In this document: positions 1 to 5,879 of the stretch, in pieces
Layout: the number at the start of each line of letters is the position of its first letter
Position numbering within the stretch: the first letter of the stretch is position 1
Source of the DNA: Eubacteriales bacterium
GTDB lineage: Bacteria; Bacillota; Clostridia; Peptostreptococcales; Anaerovoracaceae
DNA: 6,617 nt
Direction of reading: 5' to 3'
Assembly: GCA_028691625.1 (NCBI GenBank)
Contig: JAQUYZ010000093.1
Span: 1 to 6,617, forward strand
Notes under the pieces: generated by a model
Databases searched by the model: none
Told to the model about the DNA's origin: nothing
Seen by the model: only the letters and a program-made list of their open reading frames with translations
Made by a program: the position numbers and the translations under genes

Positions 1-707
1 TGATATGCAATGTAGCTTTTGATTATTGCGTGCAGTTGTTTTTGGATTTCATCATCCAGCGCCTGATTTTCAAAGCTTTTTAATGGGTTATCAAAAATAT
101 AACGCAATATATTAACTATACCAAAATTTACAGTATAAATCAACGTATCATTGTGATTCACATGAAAATTAAAACAACATTTTTTACACAGGATCCCGCC
201 CTCTTTTATGCTAAAAAGCGCCGGTTCCCCTTTTTCTCCGCATTTTACGCACTGATTGACCTGCGGCATGCTGCCGACTTCCTGTAGAACCTTAATTTGA
301 TAAGCAAGCACGAGAGAGGAATACTTTCTGGAGCGCTTCTCCATAATATCGAAAAAATCCAGTATCATATTGAATATGGCGGGAGCAGGCGACTCCTCCT
401 GAAGAAGTTTTTCTGTAAATTCGAGCACATATGAACAATGCATGTATTTTTCCACTTCCTCGCCGATGCGATAGTAGCTCTTTATCACCTCAGTCCCGTT
501 AATATGATAGCTGTCCCTGTTCTTGAACAATTCATATCTTCCGTATGTAAATGGCCGCATCGCAAGGGATGACTTGTTCTTTCCCTTTTCGCCGATGTTG
601 GTTCCCGCACTGATCTTGCCGTATTTTTTAGAAAACAATAGAACCATCCTTCGTCCGTTGACGGTTTTGATCTGTCTGAAAATGATTCCTTCCGTATCCG
701 TAAACAT
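1..707 (-). CDS. recO: DNA repair protein RecO (3' end beyond window)
   Basis: RecO is a recombination mediator of the RecFOR pathway. It helps load RecA onto SSB-coated single-stranded DNA during gap repair and anneals complementary strands. The reading frame from ATG at 707 stays open to the window edge, giving 235 codons; the family is usually about 240-260 residues, so only a short tail is missing. The N-terminus (MFTDTEGIIFRQIK) has the TEGI(V/I)-x-R signature of the RecO OB-fold domain, roughly residues 1-80, and a helical domain follows. A four-cysteine zinc site is visible as C153-VK-C156 and C174-KK-C177. A TAG stop lies seven codons upstream in frame with no alternative start between, so ATG 707 is the start. 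Its ribosome binding site is poor: GAAGG abuts the ATG, and the purine-rich AAAAGAG just upstream may serve instead. It is last in the visible operon, 79 bases after era, as in many Firmicutes. Confidence 0.95.
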   Translation of the reverse strand, partial: MFTDTEGIIFRQIKTVNGRRMVLLFSKKYGKISAGTNIGEKGKNKSSLAMRPFTYGRYELFKNRDSYHINGTEVIKSYYRIGEEVEKYMHCSYVLEFTEKLLQEESPAPAIFNMILDFFDIMEKRSRKYSSLVLAYQIKVLQEVGSMPQVNQCVKCGEKGEPALFSIKEGGILCKKCCFNFHVNHNDTLIYTVNFGIVNILRYIFDNPLKSFENQALDDEIQKQLHAIIKSYIAY

Positions 708-786
708 CCTTCGCTCTTTTCTTTTCTATTATATTCGGATTTTTATAATTAATTTCACCGTTGTTTCGTTAGCTTGGCCGAAAATC
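708..786 (-). promoter_or_regulatory. era-recO gap with a possible weak internal promoter
   Basis: This 79-base AT-rich spacer contains a perfect TATAAT on the minus strand (728-733), about 20 bases before the recO start. No good -35 box sits 17 bases upstream; GTGAAA at a 19-base spacing is the best available, matching 4 of 6 consensus positions. The implied leader is only about 14 bases. I see no hairpin that would end transcription, so recO is probably read through from era, with the TATAAT perhaps giving extra initiation. This is inference from motif matching only. Confidence 0.25.
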
Positions 787-1686
787 CTATGAATTCTGTT
801 TATATCCGAAGCTGTTCAGTGCGAAATCGCTGTCTCTCCAGTTCTCCTTCACCTTGACCCAAAGCTCCAGAAAAACCTTTGTTCCCAGCAGTCCTTCAAT
901 TTCCAATCTGGCGCTTTTGCCGATGCCTTTCAGTTTTTTCCCTTCTTTTCCGATTATGATACCCTTGTGAGACTTTTTCTCACAATAAATAACAGCGCCG
1001 ATCCTCGTCAGATTCGGTTCCTCCTGGTAGCTTTCCAGCTCGATGGCCACACCGTGGGGAATTTCTTCATCCAGATACAGCAGTACCTTTTCTCTGATCA
1101 TTTCACTCACAATAAAACGCTCCGGATGGTCTGTCACCATATCCTCCGGAAAATACATCGGTCCCTCCGTCATCAGTGCTTCAATTTTTTTGAGTAAAAT
1201 TTCAACATTCTTCCCAGAAAGGGCCGATACCCCGATGATATCAGTGAAGAGATTCAATTCCTGATATTCCTCATAAATTCTGCGGTATTTATCAGGTTCA
1301 AGCTTATCTATTTTGTTAATAATGAGGAAGATCGGGGTTTCAATATCCTTCAGCAGCTCAACAATATACTTATCCCCCGGACCTGCAGACATCTCATCAT
1401 CCACAATAAAAACGACTACCTCAACCTCCTTGAAGGTATTGATTGCCATTTCCGTCATGTACCCGCCCAGCTTGTTTCGCGGCTTGTGAATACCCGGTGT
1501 ATCAATAAAGATCATCTGGCAGTCATCGTCCCGGCCGTTCATTTTTGTGTAAATCCCGCGGATGCTGTTCCTTGTGGTTTGTGGTTTCTCTGTTGTGATT
1601 GCGATCTTTTCCCCGAGGATTGCGTTAAGCAATGTTGATTTGCCGACATTTGGACGGCCTATGATTCCAATAAATCCTGACTTCAT
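787..1686 (-). CDS. era: GTPase Era
   Basis: Era is an essential GTPase that binds the 3' end of 16S rRNA and assists 30S subunit maturation. The 299-residue length is normal for the family. The GTPase domain shows G1 GRPNVGKS (10-17), the G2-region TTRNSIRG (37-44), G3 DTPG (62-65) followed by IHKP, G4 NKID (124-127) and G5 SAL (154-156). The C-terminal KH RNA-binding domain carries IIIGKEG (243-249) and ends with the typical VKVKENWRDS stretch near residues 278-287. All key residues are present. The start is ATG 1686, preceded by AAAGGAGA at good spacing. An out-of-frame ATG four bases upstream does not fit the protein. The gap after cdd is 11 bases and the ribosome binding site overlaps the cdd stop codon (TAAAAGGAG), which suggests coupled translation. 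Its operon partner YbeY also works on 16S rRNA processing. Confidence 0.98.
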   Translation of the reverse strand: MKSGFIGIIGRPNVGKSTLLNAILGEKIAITTEKPQTTRNSIRGIYTKMNGRDDDCQMIFIDTPGIHKPRNKLGGYMTEMAINTFKEVEVVVFIVDDEMSAGPGDKYIVELLKDIETPIFLIINKIDKLEPDKYRRIYEEYQELNLFTDIIGVSALSGKNVEILLKKIEALMTEGPMYFPEDMVTDHPERFIVSEMIREKVLLYLDEEIPHGVAIELESYQEEPNLTRIGAVIYCEKKSHKGIIIGKEGKKLKGIGKSARLEIEGLLGTKVFLELWVKVKENWRDSDFALNSFGYKQNS

Positions 1687-1697
1687 TCATTCTCCTT

Positions 1698-2075
1698 TTA
1701 CAGCCGGAACCCTTCCGGCAGAAGTTCCTTTATTTCAGTGATGTGCAGATGCTCCTCATCTTCCCCTGTGATTATTTTTATATCATCACCGAATTCGAAC
1801 ATGAACTGTCTGCAGATGCCGCAGGGATATGCCTCTCCGTCGGAAGATACCACCGCAATTGCTTCGAAATCCCGGCATCCTTCTGATACTGCCTTTACAA
1901 AGGCTGTCCGTTCCGCGCAGATCGTTGCGCCGAAAGATGAATTTTCCACATTGACACCGGTAAATACTTCACCCGATTTTGTGAGCAGAGCGGCACCCAC
2001 CTTAAACCGTGAATAGGGTGCATACGCATATTGAATCACCCTCTGAGCCGTACGAAATAATTCTCTGTACTTCAT
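1698..2075 (-). CDS. cdd: Cytidine deaminase
   Basis: This enzyme hydrolytically deaminates cytidine and deoxycytidine to uridine and deoxyuridine in pyrimidine salvage, and acts in the cytoplasm. The 125-residue protein is the short homotetrameric type found in Bacillus. The zinc site is complete: C53-A-E55, where E55 is the catalytic proton shuttle, and P84-C85-GI-C88. The substrate-binding region includes NVENSS (42-47). The frame can be read five codons further upstream from a TTG at 2090, but that extension (TTGGGAGGGTATGAT) is itself the ribosome binding site, GGGAGGG. ATG 2075 is therefore the better start and matches the family's N-terminus. It follows ybeY after 52 bases and precedes era by 11. 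In Bacillus subtilis dgkA lies directly upstream of cdd; here that gene is absent. Confidence 0.97.
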   Translation of the reverse strand: MKYRELFRTAQRVIQYAYAPYSRFKVGAALLTKSGEVFTGVNVENSSFGATICAERTAFVKAVSEGCRDFEAIAVVSSDGEAYPCGICRQFMFEFGDDIKIITGEDEEHLHITEIKELLPEGFRL

Positions 2076-2127
2076 ATCATACCCTCCCAACTCATCTCAG
2101 GACACACTGAGAAATTCAGAAAACCGT
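2076..2127 (-). other. ybeY-cdd spacer with a small hairpin
   Basis: This is the largest gap between yqfC and era. It contains a perfect 6-bp inverted repeat, TCTCAG (2095-2100) and CTGAGA (2107-2112), with a 6-base loop, just upstream of the cdd ribosome binding site. No run of T follows on the minus strand, so it is not a normal intrinsic terminator. It could influence RNA processing or cdd translation, or could be chance. Confidence 0.35.
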
Positions 2128-2580
2128 TTATCTTACGAGACCGATTTGACTCATAATCTTCTCTTCCTTCGTTCTCATTCCATATTTATCCTCTTCCTCC
2201 ACATGGTCATATCCCAAAAGATGGAATACGCTGTGAACAAAGAGGTAAACGAGCTCTCTTTCACCGGAATGGCCGTATTCGTCCGCCTGCAGCAGTGCCT
2301 GTTCCGGACAAATCACTACATCTCCAAGACATAGAATTCCGTCTGACTTCATGTCATCCATACTGTCGTACTGCGGGAAGGATAAAACATCGGTCACAGC
2401 ATCTATGCCCCTATAGATCTTATTCAATTCGTGGATTTCCTCAGTACTGACAAAGGTCACACTGATCTCAATTTGATCCGGATCCAGGTTCTCCCCGCGC
2501 AGACACATCTCTGCAGCCTGGATCATATGGTCGATTACGATTTGTCCGGGCATTCGTTCATCACTGAATATGAGATTCAT
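2128..2580 (-). CDS. ybeY: Endoribonuclease YbeY, rRNA maturation factor
   Basis: YbeY is a zinc-dependent single-strand endoribonuclease that takes part in 16S rRNA 3'-end maturation and 70S ribosome quality control. The 150-residue length is typical. The conserved TDVLSFP block lies at 63-69, and the metal site is H116-xxx-H120-xxxxx-H126 in HSVFHLLGYDH. The start is ATG 2580, overlapping the phoH stop as ATGA (4 bases). Its ribosome binding site, GAGGAGGGAG, lies inside the last codons of phoH, so translation is probably coupled. YbeY commonly neighbours PhoH/YbeZ across bacteria, and Era is two genes downstream. In Bacillus subtilis a 7TM-HD cyclic-di-AMP phosphodiesterase gene separates phoH from ybeY; here there is none. 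Confidence 0.97.
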   Translation of the reverse strand: MNLIFSDERMPGQIVIDHMIQAAEMCLRGENLDPDQIEISVTFVSTEEIHELNKIYRGIDAVTDVLSFPQYDSMDDMKSDGILCLGDVVICPEQALLQADEYGHSGERELVYLFVHSVFHLLGYDHVEEEDKYGMRTKEEKIMSQIGLVR

Positions 2581-3563
2581 CTTTCTCCCTCCTCTTCCGG
2601 ATTCTCCTTGGCATATCTTTCATATGCAACAATAATTCTTCTGACCAATGCGTGTCTTACTACGTCGGCATCCTTTAAAAAACAGAATTCGATTCCCTCC
2701 ACCCGGTCGAGCACCTTGATTGCGTCCACCAGGCCGGACCGTTTTCCCTTCGGTAAATCGATCTGCGTGATATCACCGGTTACAACGGCTTTTGAACCAA
2801 AGCCAAGTCTTGTCAGGAACATTTTCATCTGTTCTTTTGTTGTGTTCTGCGCTTCATCCAGAATAATGAAGGAATTGTCAAGGGTTCGTCCCCGCATATA
2901 AGCCAGCGGGACTACCTCGATAACTTCCTTTTCCTTTAATCGAAGTGCACTGTCTCTGCCCATGATATCGTAAAGGGCATCATAAAGCGGCCGTAAGTAA
3001 GGATCCACCTTTTCCTGCAGATCCCCGGGCAAAAATCCAAGCCGCTCTCCGGCCTCAACCGCCGGCCTTGCCAGAATGATCTTCTGCACCTCTTTATTTT
3101 TAAATGCATTGATAGCCATTGCCACCGCAATATAGGTCTTGCCTGTTCCTGCAGGACCTACGCCGAATACAATGTCATGCTTTTTTATGCTCTGTGCATA
3201 GGAGGTTTGTCCGATTGTTTTTGGTTTGATCGGCTTTCCTCTGTGTGTAAAGCAAATCACATCCTTGTTGATGTTGCTGTCTTTATAGGATAGTCCCCTT
3301 TTATTTAAGCTGATCACATAATTGACTTTCTGGGCATCCAGAATCTCACCGGATTCTATGATTCCAAGAAGCTCTACGATAACCAGCTGCGCATTTTCCG
3401 CTTCTTTCCCCTTGATAATGATTTCATCCTGTCTCTGAACAATCTCAACATCGTAGTTATCCTTAATAATTTTCAGGTTCACATCCAGATTTCCGAACAG
3501 CTCATCCGTATCCTGTTCGTGATCAATTTTTATCTTAAGTTCTTCAATCAATGGGGTTTCCAA
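2577..3563 (-). CDS. phoH: PhoH family ATPase (YbeZ-like)
   Basis: This is a PhoH/YbeZ family P-loop ATPase, related to the N-terminal part of superfamily 1 helicases and thought to act in RNA metabolism with YbeY. The 328-residue length is normal. The N-terminal region (about 25-85) resembles the KH-like segment of this family. The ATPase core has Walker A GPAGTGKT (136-143), the conserved RPAVEAGE (166-173) and LGFLPGD, Walker B FIILDEAQN (232-240) and VTGDITQIDLP near 261-271. The start appears to be TTG 3563. An in-frame TGA lies immediately upstream, AAGGAG sits about 8 bases before it, and later start candidates are too far from that site. The gene overlaps the end of yqfD by 20 bases and ybeY by 4, which supports translational coupling. 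The symbol reflects family membership; a role in phosphate starvation should not be assumed. Confidence 0.96.
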   Translation of the reverse strand: METPLIEELKIKIDHEQDTDELFGNLDVNLKIIKDNYDVEIVQRQDEIIIKGKEAENAQLVIVELLGIIESGEILDAQKVNYVISLNKRGLSYKDSNINKDVICFTHRGKPIKPKTIGQTSYAQSIKKHDIVFGVGPAGTGKTYIAVAMAINAFKNKEVQKIILARPAVEAGERLGFLPGDLQEKVDPYLRPLYDALYDIMGRDSALRLKEKEVIEVVPLAYMRGRTLDNSFIILDEAQNTTKEQMKMFLTRLGFGSKAVVTGDITQIDLPKGKRSGLVDAIKVLDRVEGIEFCFLKDADVVRHALVRRIIVAYERYAKENPEEEGER

Positions 3564-4749
3564 TCACAATCTCCTTCTCTTTTCCTATTTTTTCCAGAGT
3601 CTCCAGCAGGATGACTACTCCTATTATATTTTCTCCGGAGGAAAACTTCAAACTTTTATTTAGTATTTGTGAGTTTTCCGCCACTTTTTCTTGGATTGCC
3701 CGCCGCACTAGCCTGTTCGCCTCATTTTTGAGCTCCGAAGGATCTCTTTCCTGTCTCGTCACCTCTACCTCATCGATGCTTACGAAACCCAGGTGCATGG
3801 GAATCGGCCGGGTCAGATGCAGCAACTGCCTTTCTTTATATACGGAGTTGTCATAGCTGTAAATATTTTTCGCCGTATTAATTTTAAAATCTCCGATTTC
3901 CAGTCGGATCCCATAGGTTCTGTTTTCGGTGGGTTGCTTGATATATTTATATTTTTCCTGATAATAGGTCATTCGATACGGTACCTTCGCATAGACCTCT
4001 CCTGCGGAATGAACATACCTTTCTGTGACGTCGACCTCCGGAGTCCCGTAAGCAGTGCTTTTTAACGGTACGATACCGGAGATCAAGACGTCTCCCGGCT
4101 TTACAAAGGTGCCCGGCTGGGCGGCCACCACCCCTTCTCTCGCGATTGTTTTCTCAACGAAGCCTTCTTTGTCCGCAACAATATGGCACGGCTTCGATTG
4201 ATCGACGGGCTTCGGCGTAATGGTACCTTCAATAATGGAGACTTCTGCCAAATTTCCTATATATTTTACCCCAATCCAGGCAATATTATCAAGATCCTGA
4301 TAAATATGAAGCTTCACCTGCTTTAAGTCGATGCTTTTACTGCAGCCCTCATAGAGACCGGCTTTCCTAAGACTGTCTCTGATCTCGGCTTCCGTAAATT
4401 CTTCATACCCATAAATCCGGAGTTCAGACACAAAGGTGCTCTGATAAAACAAAATCAGTGCAAACAGAATCAATCCGATGATCGTGCTTTTTTTCCGGAA
4501 AGCTTTTTTTATGGCCGGTTTATATCCGCTTTCCCTGATAATCGTAATCTGATATCGGTTTTTTGCGATCCTGACAAATTCCCGATAATCCCATTCCATC
4601 AGTGTCAATGACATCTCAATCTCACTGACGGACAGGATGTCCCTCATCGAAATCCCTCTGCGCACACATTCTGTCAGCAGTTTCTCCTGTTCAAAGCCTT
4701 CCACCCTGATCCGGATGGAATGCTCCAGAAAACTTCCTCTATTCTTCAT
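3544..4749 (-). CDS. yqfD: Sporulation protein YqfD
   Basis: YqfD is a membrane protein conserved in endospore formers; the Bacillus subtilis gene belongs to the mother-cell sigma-E regulon and is needed for efficient sporulation. Its biochemical role is unknown. From ATG 4749 it has 401 residues. There is a soluble N-terminal part of about 85 residues, a positively charged stretch (KKAFRKKS), one transmembrane helix at about 88-104, and a large outer part. Just after the helix, residues about 105-175 look like a POTRA fold (FVSELRIYGYEEFTEAEI ... IAWIGVKYIGN). A GTFVKPGDVLISG segment near 213-225 resembles a lipoyl/barrel-sandwich turn. An alternative GTG start at 4758 adds three residues; I prefer the ATG because GGGTGGG precedes it, though both sites are weak. 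The gene overlaps yqfC by 11 bases (20 with GTG) and phoH by 20, so the three genes are likely co-translated. Confidence 0.93.
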   Translation of the reverse strand: MKNRGSFLEHSIRIRVEGFEQEKLLTECVRRGISMRDILSVSEIEMSLTLMEWDYREFVRIAKNRYQITIIRESGYKPAIKKAFRKKSTIIGLILFALILFYQSTFVSELRIYGYEEFTEAEIRDSLRKAGLYEGCSKSIDLKQVKLHIYQDLDNIAWIGVKYIGNLAEVSIIEGTITPKPVDQSKPCHIVADKEGFVEKTIAREGVVAAQPGTFVKPGDVLISGIVPLKSTAYGTPEVDVTERYVHSAGEVYAKVPYRMTYYQEKYKYIKQPTENRTYGIRLEIGDFKINTAKNIYSYDNSVYKERQLLHLTRPIPMHLGFVSIDEVEVTRQERDPSELKNEANRLVRRAIQEKVAENSQILNKSLKFSSGENIIGVVILLETLEKIGKEKEIVIGNPID

Positions 4750-5008
4750 GGAACCCACCCGTTTTCCCGGAATAAAACTCTATGGAATGAAGCTCTCCCG
4801 TTACAACCATTCTCTCCTCTTCTATCATTTTTACACGAAGCCTGTCTCCGTTGATTGCACTGAAGCGTTGACCGTTGTCCACAATAATGCTGGTTTCCGT
4901 AATGAAAACAATCTTCTTTACATTGTCAATGATGCAAGTCTGCCCGCTGACAAGAAGTCTTGGCATATTGATGCTAAAATCAAATAACAACTCTTCCCTG
5001 ACGTTCAT
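4739..5008 (-). CDS. yqfC: Sporulation protein YqfC (YabP/YqfC family)
   Basis: This is a small protein of 89 residues, normal for the YabP/YqfC family found in endospore-forming Firmicutes. It is beta-rich, with motifs typical of the family such as MPRLLVSGQ, IIDNVKKIVFI and LRV near the middle; no enzymatic residues or membrane segment are visible. The family is tied to sporulation, YqfC being a sigma-E-controlled partner of YqfD, but its molecular role is unknown. The frame can be extended upstream by 21 codons, but that would run into the terminator hairpin. ATG 5008 has a strong ribosome binding site, GGGAGGTGG, directly upstream and is the better start. It is the first gene of the operon that runs down to recO and overlaps yqfD by 11 bases. 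Confidence 0.9.
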   Translation of the reverse strand: MNVREELLFDFSINMPRLLVSGQTCIIDNVKKIVFITETSIIVDNGQRFSAINGDRLRVKMIEEERMVVTGELHSIEFYSGKTGGFHEE

Positions 5009-5021
5009 GGCCACCTCCCTA

Positions 5022-5052
5022 CTGTACAATTTTATGTTTCCGGGCATAAAAA
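5022..5052 (-). promoter_or_regulatory. Possible sigma-E-type promoter for yqfC
   Basis: On the minus strand CATAAAAT (5029-5036) resembles the sigma-E -10 consensus CATACAAT. The T-rich end of the upstream terminator (TTATTTT-like, about 5050-5056) sits 13-14 bases further upstream, where a sigma-E -35 would lie. Transcription would start near 5022, leaving a leader of only about 14 bases that still contains the GGGAGG ribosome binding site. yqfC and yqfD are sigma-E genes in Bacillus, which makes the match attractive, but the -35 match is weak and partly explained by the terminator T-run. This is inference. Confidence 0.3.
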
Positions 5053-5078
5053 ATAACCTGGTTGTTGCCAACCAGGTT
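5048..5078 (-). terminator. Intrinsic terminator after rpsU-yqeY
   Basis: A perfect 10-bp stem, AACCTGGTTG (5069-5078 read on the minus strand) and CAACCAGGTT (5055-5064), closes a GCAA tetraloop of the stable GNRA type and is followed by ATTTTTT (5054-5048). It lies 23 bases after the yqeY stop at 5101. The plus strand also has a T-rich tail (TTTTATTTCTTTT), so the hairpin could work in both directions, although no plus-strand gene is present. It separates the rpsU-yqeY unit from the yqfC-recO operon. Confidence 0.9.
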
Positions 5079-5100
5079 TTATTTCTTTTGAATGTATGTT

Positions 5101-5546
5101 TTAGATGAGCAGCTCTTCGACTATTTTTTTAACAATGCCTCCATCGGCAACGCCTTTTACTTTCGGCATCACAGCTCCGATAAGCTTACCCATGTTCTGC
5201 CTGCCTCCCTCGATACCGAGTTCGGCTGCTGTCGCTTTTACAATCTCCGTAATTTCTTCTTCAGAGAGCTGCTTCGGCAGATACTCATCAAAATTTGGAT
5301 TTCTCTGTTATAGGCTTCTAATAAATCCGTTCTTCCTGCTTTTTCAAAATCAGAGAGGGCATCTTTTCTCATTTTTACCTGTTTGGTCAGGATTGTTAAA
5401 ATTCCCTGTTCATCCAATTCTTCTCTATTGTCAACCTCATACTGCTTGATGGCAGCCCGGGCTAAATTAACTGTGTTCTTTCTGATTTCATCCCTCGCCT
5501 TCATGGCTTCTTTGAAATCATTTTGCAATCTGTCTTTTAAAGACAT
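5101..5546 (-). pseudogene. yqeY: YqeY / GatB-Yqey domain protein, frameshifted
   Basis: YqeY is a small helical protein homologous to the C-terminal tRNA-binding tail of the GatB amidotransferase subunit and usually follows rpsU. Its precise role is unsettled. From ATG 5546 (ribosome binding site AAGAAGG) the frame reads MSLKDRLQNDFKEAMKARDE through REIQIL (residue 86), then goes out of phase and stops at 5238 after 102 residues. The rest of the family sequence continues in the -1 frame from about 5289: DEYLPKQLSEEE, then MGKLIGAVMPKVKGVADGG, ending EELLI with TAA at 5103-5101. Joining the two frames gives 148 residues, the normal family length, with no residue missing. The junction (minus strand ATTTTGATGAG) is explained by loss of one base, for example one G of TTGGATGAG or one T of the T run. 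It could be a sequencing error, a true mutation or, less likely, frameshifting. The canonical -1 slippery heptamer is not in phase here. Confidence 0.85.
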
Positions 5547-5564
5547 TGTGTTTTACACCTTCTT

Positions 5565-5744
5565 TTAGAATTTCTTCGCCTTTTTTCTTGCAGCTTCAGA
5601 TTTCTTTTTTCTCTTTACGCTTGGCTTTTCATAATGCTCTCTTTTTCTTAGCTCAGACATTACTCCGTCTCTTGCGCAAGAACGCTTAAACCTTTTCAGC
5701 GCGCTTTCTAAACTTTCGTTTTCCCTTACAACTACTTGTGCCAT
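5565..5744 (-). CDS. rpsU: Small ribosomal subunit protein bS21
   Basis: bS21 is a small basic protein of the 30S subunit, located near the 3' end of 16S rRNA and the mRNA Shine-Dalgarno helix, where it supports initiation. The 59-residue sequence starts [20 protein letters not shown], then [21 protein letters not shown], and ends in a lysine/arginine-rich tail ([16 protein letters not shown]); all are family hallmarks. The start is ATG 5744 with a purine-rich GGAGGGAGGGG upstream. The same site could also serve an overlapping ATG ten bases upstream that opens a six-codon reading frame (ATG AAT AAA TGG CAC AAG TAG) ending just inside rpsU; whether this is used is unknown. yqeY follows after 18 bases, the standard rpsU-yqeY pairing. 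A good sigma-A promoter lies about 75 bases upstream. Confidence 0.97.
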   Translation of the reverse strand: MAQVVVRENESLESALKRFKRSCARDGVMSELRKREHYEKPSVKRKKKSEAARKKAKKF

Positions 5745-5818
5745 TTATTCATTCCCCTCCCTCCGTGTCCTGAAATCTCTCAGATGCTTTACAAAACGGA
5801 TTTACCTATAACAAAAGT

Positions 5819-5847
5819 ATTATACATGCTTTCTATTCTTAAGGCAA
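5819..5847 (-). promoter_or_regulatory. rpsU: Sigma-A promoter for rpsU-yqeY
   Basis: On the minus strand TTGCCT (5847-5842) and a perfect TATAAT (5824-5819) are separated by exactly 17 bases, the optimal vegetative spacing. The expected start near 5812 gives a leader of about 67 bases before rpsU. The gap also holds a partial inverted repeat, AAGGCAA (5841-5847) with TTGCCTT (about 5871-5877), overlapping the -35 box. It lacks a T-tract, so it is not a convincing terminator for hinT. Confidence 0.75.
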
Positions 5848-5879
5848 GTTTTTTTTATCCAATGTCCAAGTTGCCTTTC

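Noticed and set aside
523..792. Plus-strand open frame of 89 codons opposite the recO 5' end and the era-recO gap
   Set aside because: It lies antisense to clearly coding recO, shows no recognisable domain and has no good ribosome binding site; it is a shadow of the minus-strand gene.
2431..2901. Plus-strand open frame of 156 codons opposite ybeY and phoH
   Set aside because: Both minus-strand genes here are well-conserved families with complete motifs, and the antisense product resembles nothing I recognise.
5287..5297. Programmed -1 ribosomal frameshift in yqeY
   Set aside because: The AAATTTT run is not in the phase needed for tandem slippage, I saw no strong downstream stem, and YqeY is not known to be made this way; an indel explains the data more simply.
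5841..5879. Inverted repeat AAGGCAA/TTGCCTT after hinT considered as a terminator
   Set aside because: The stem is only 7 bp before a mismatch, the loop is long and A-rich, and no T-run follows on the minus strand; it overlaps the rpsU -35 box.
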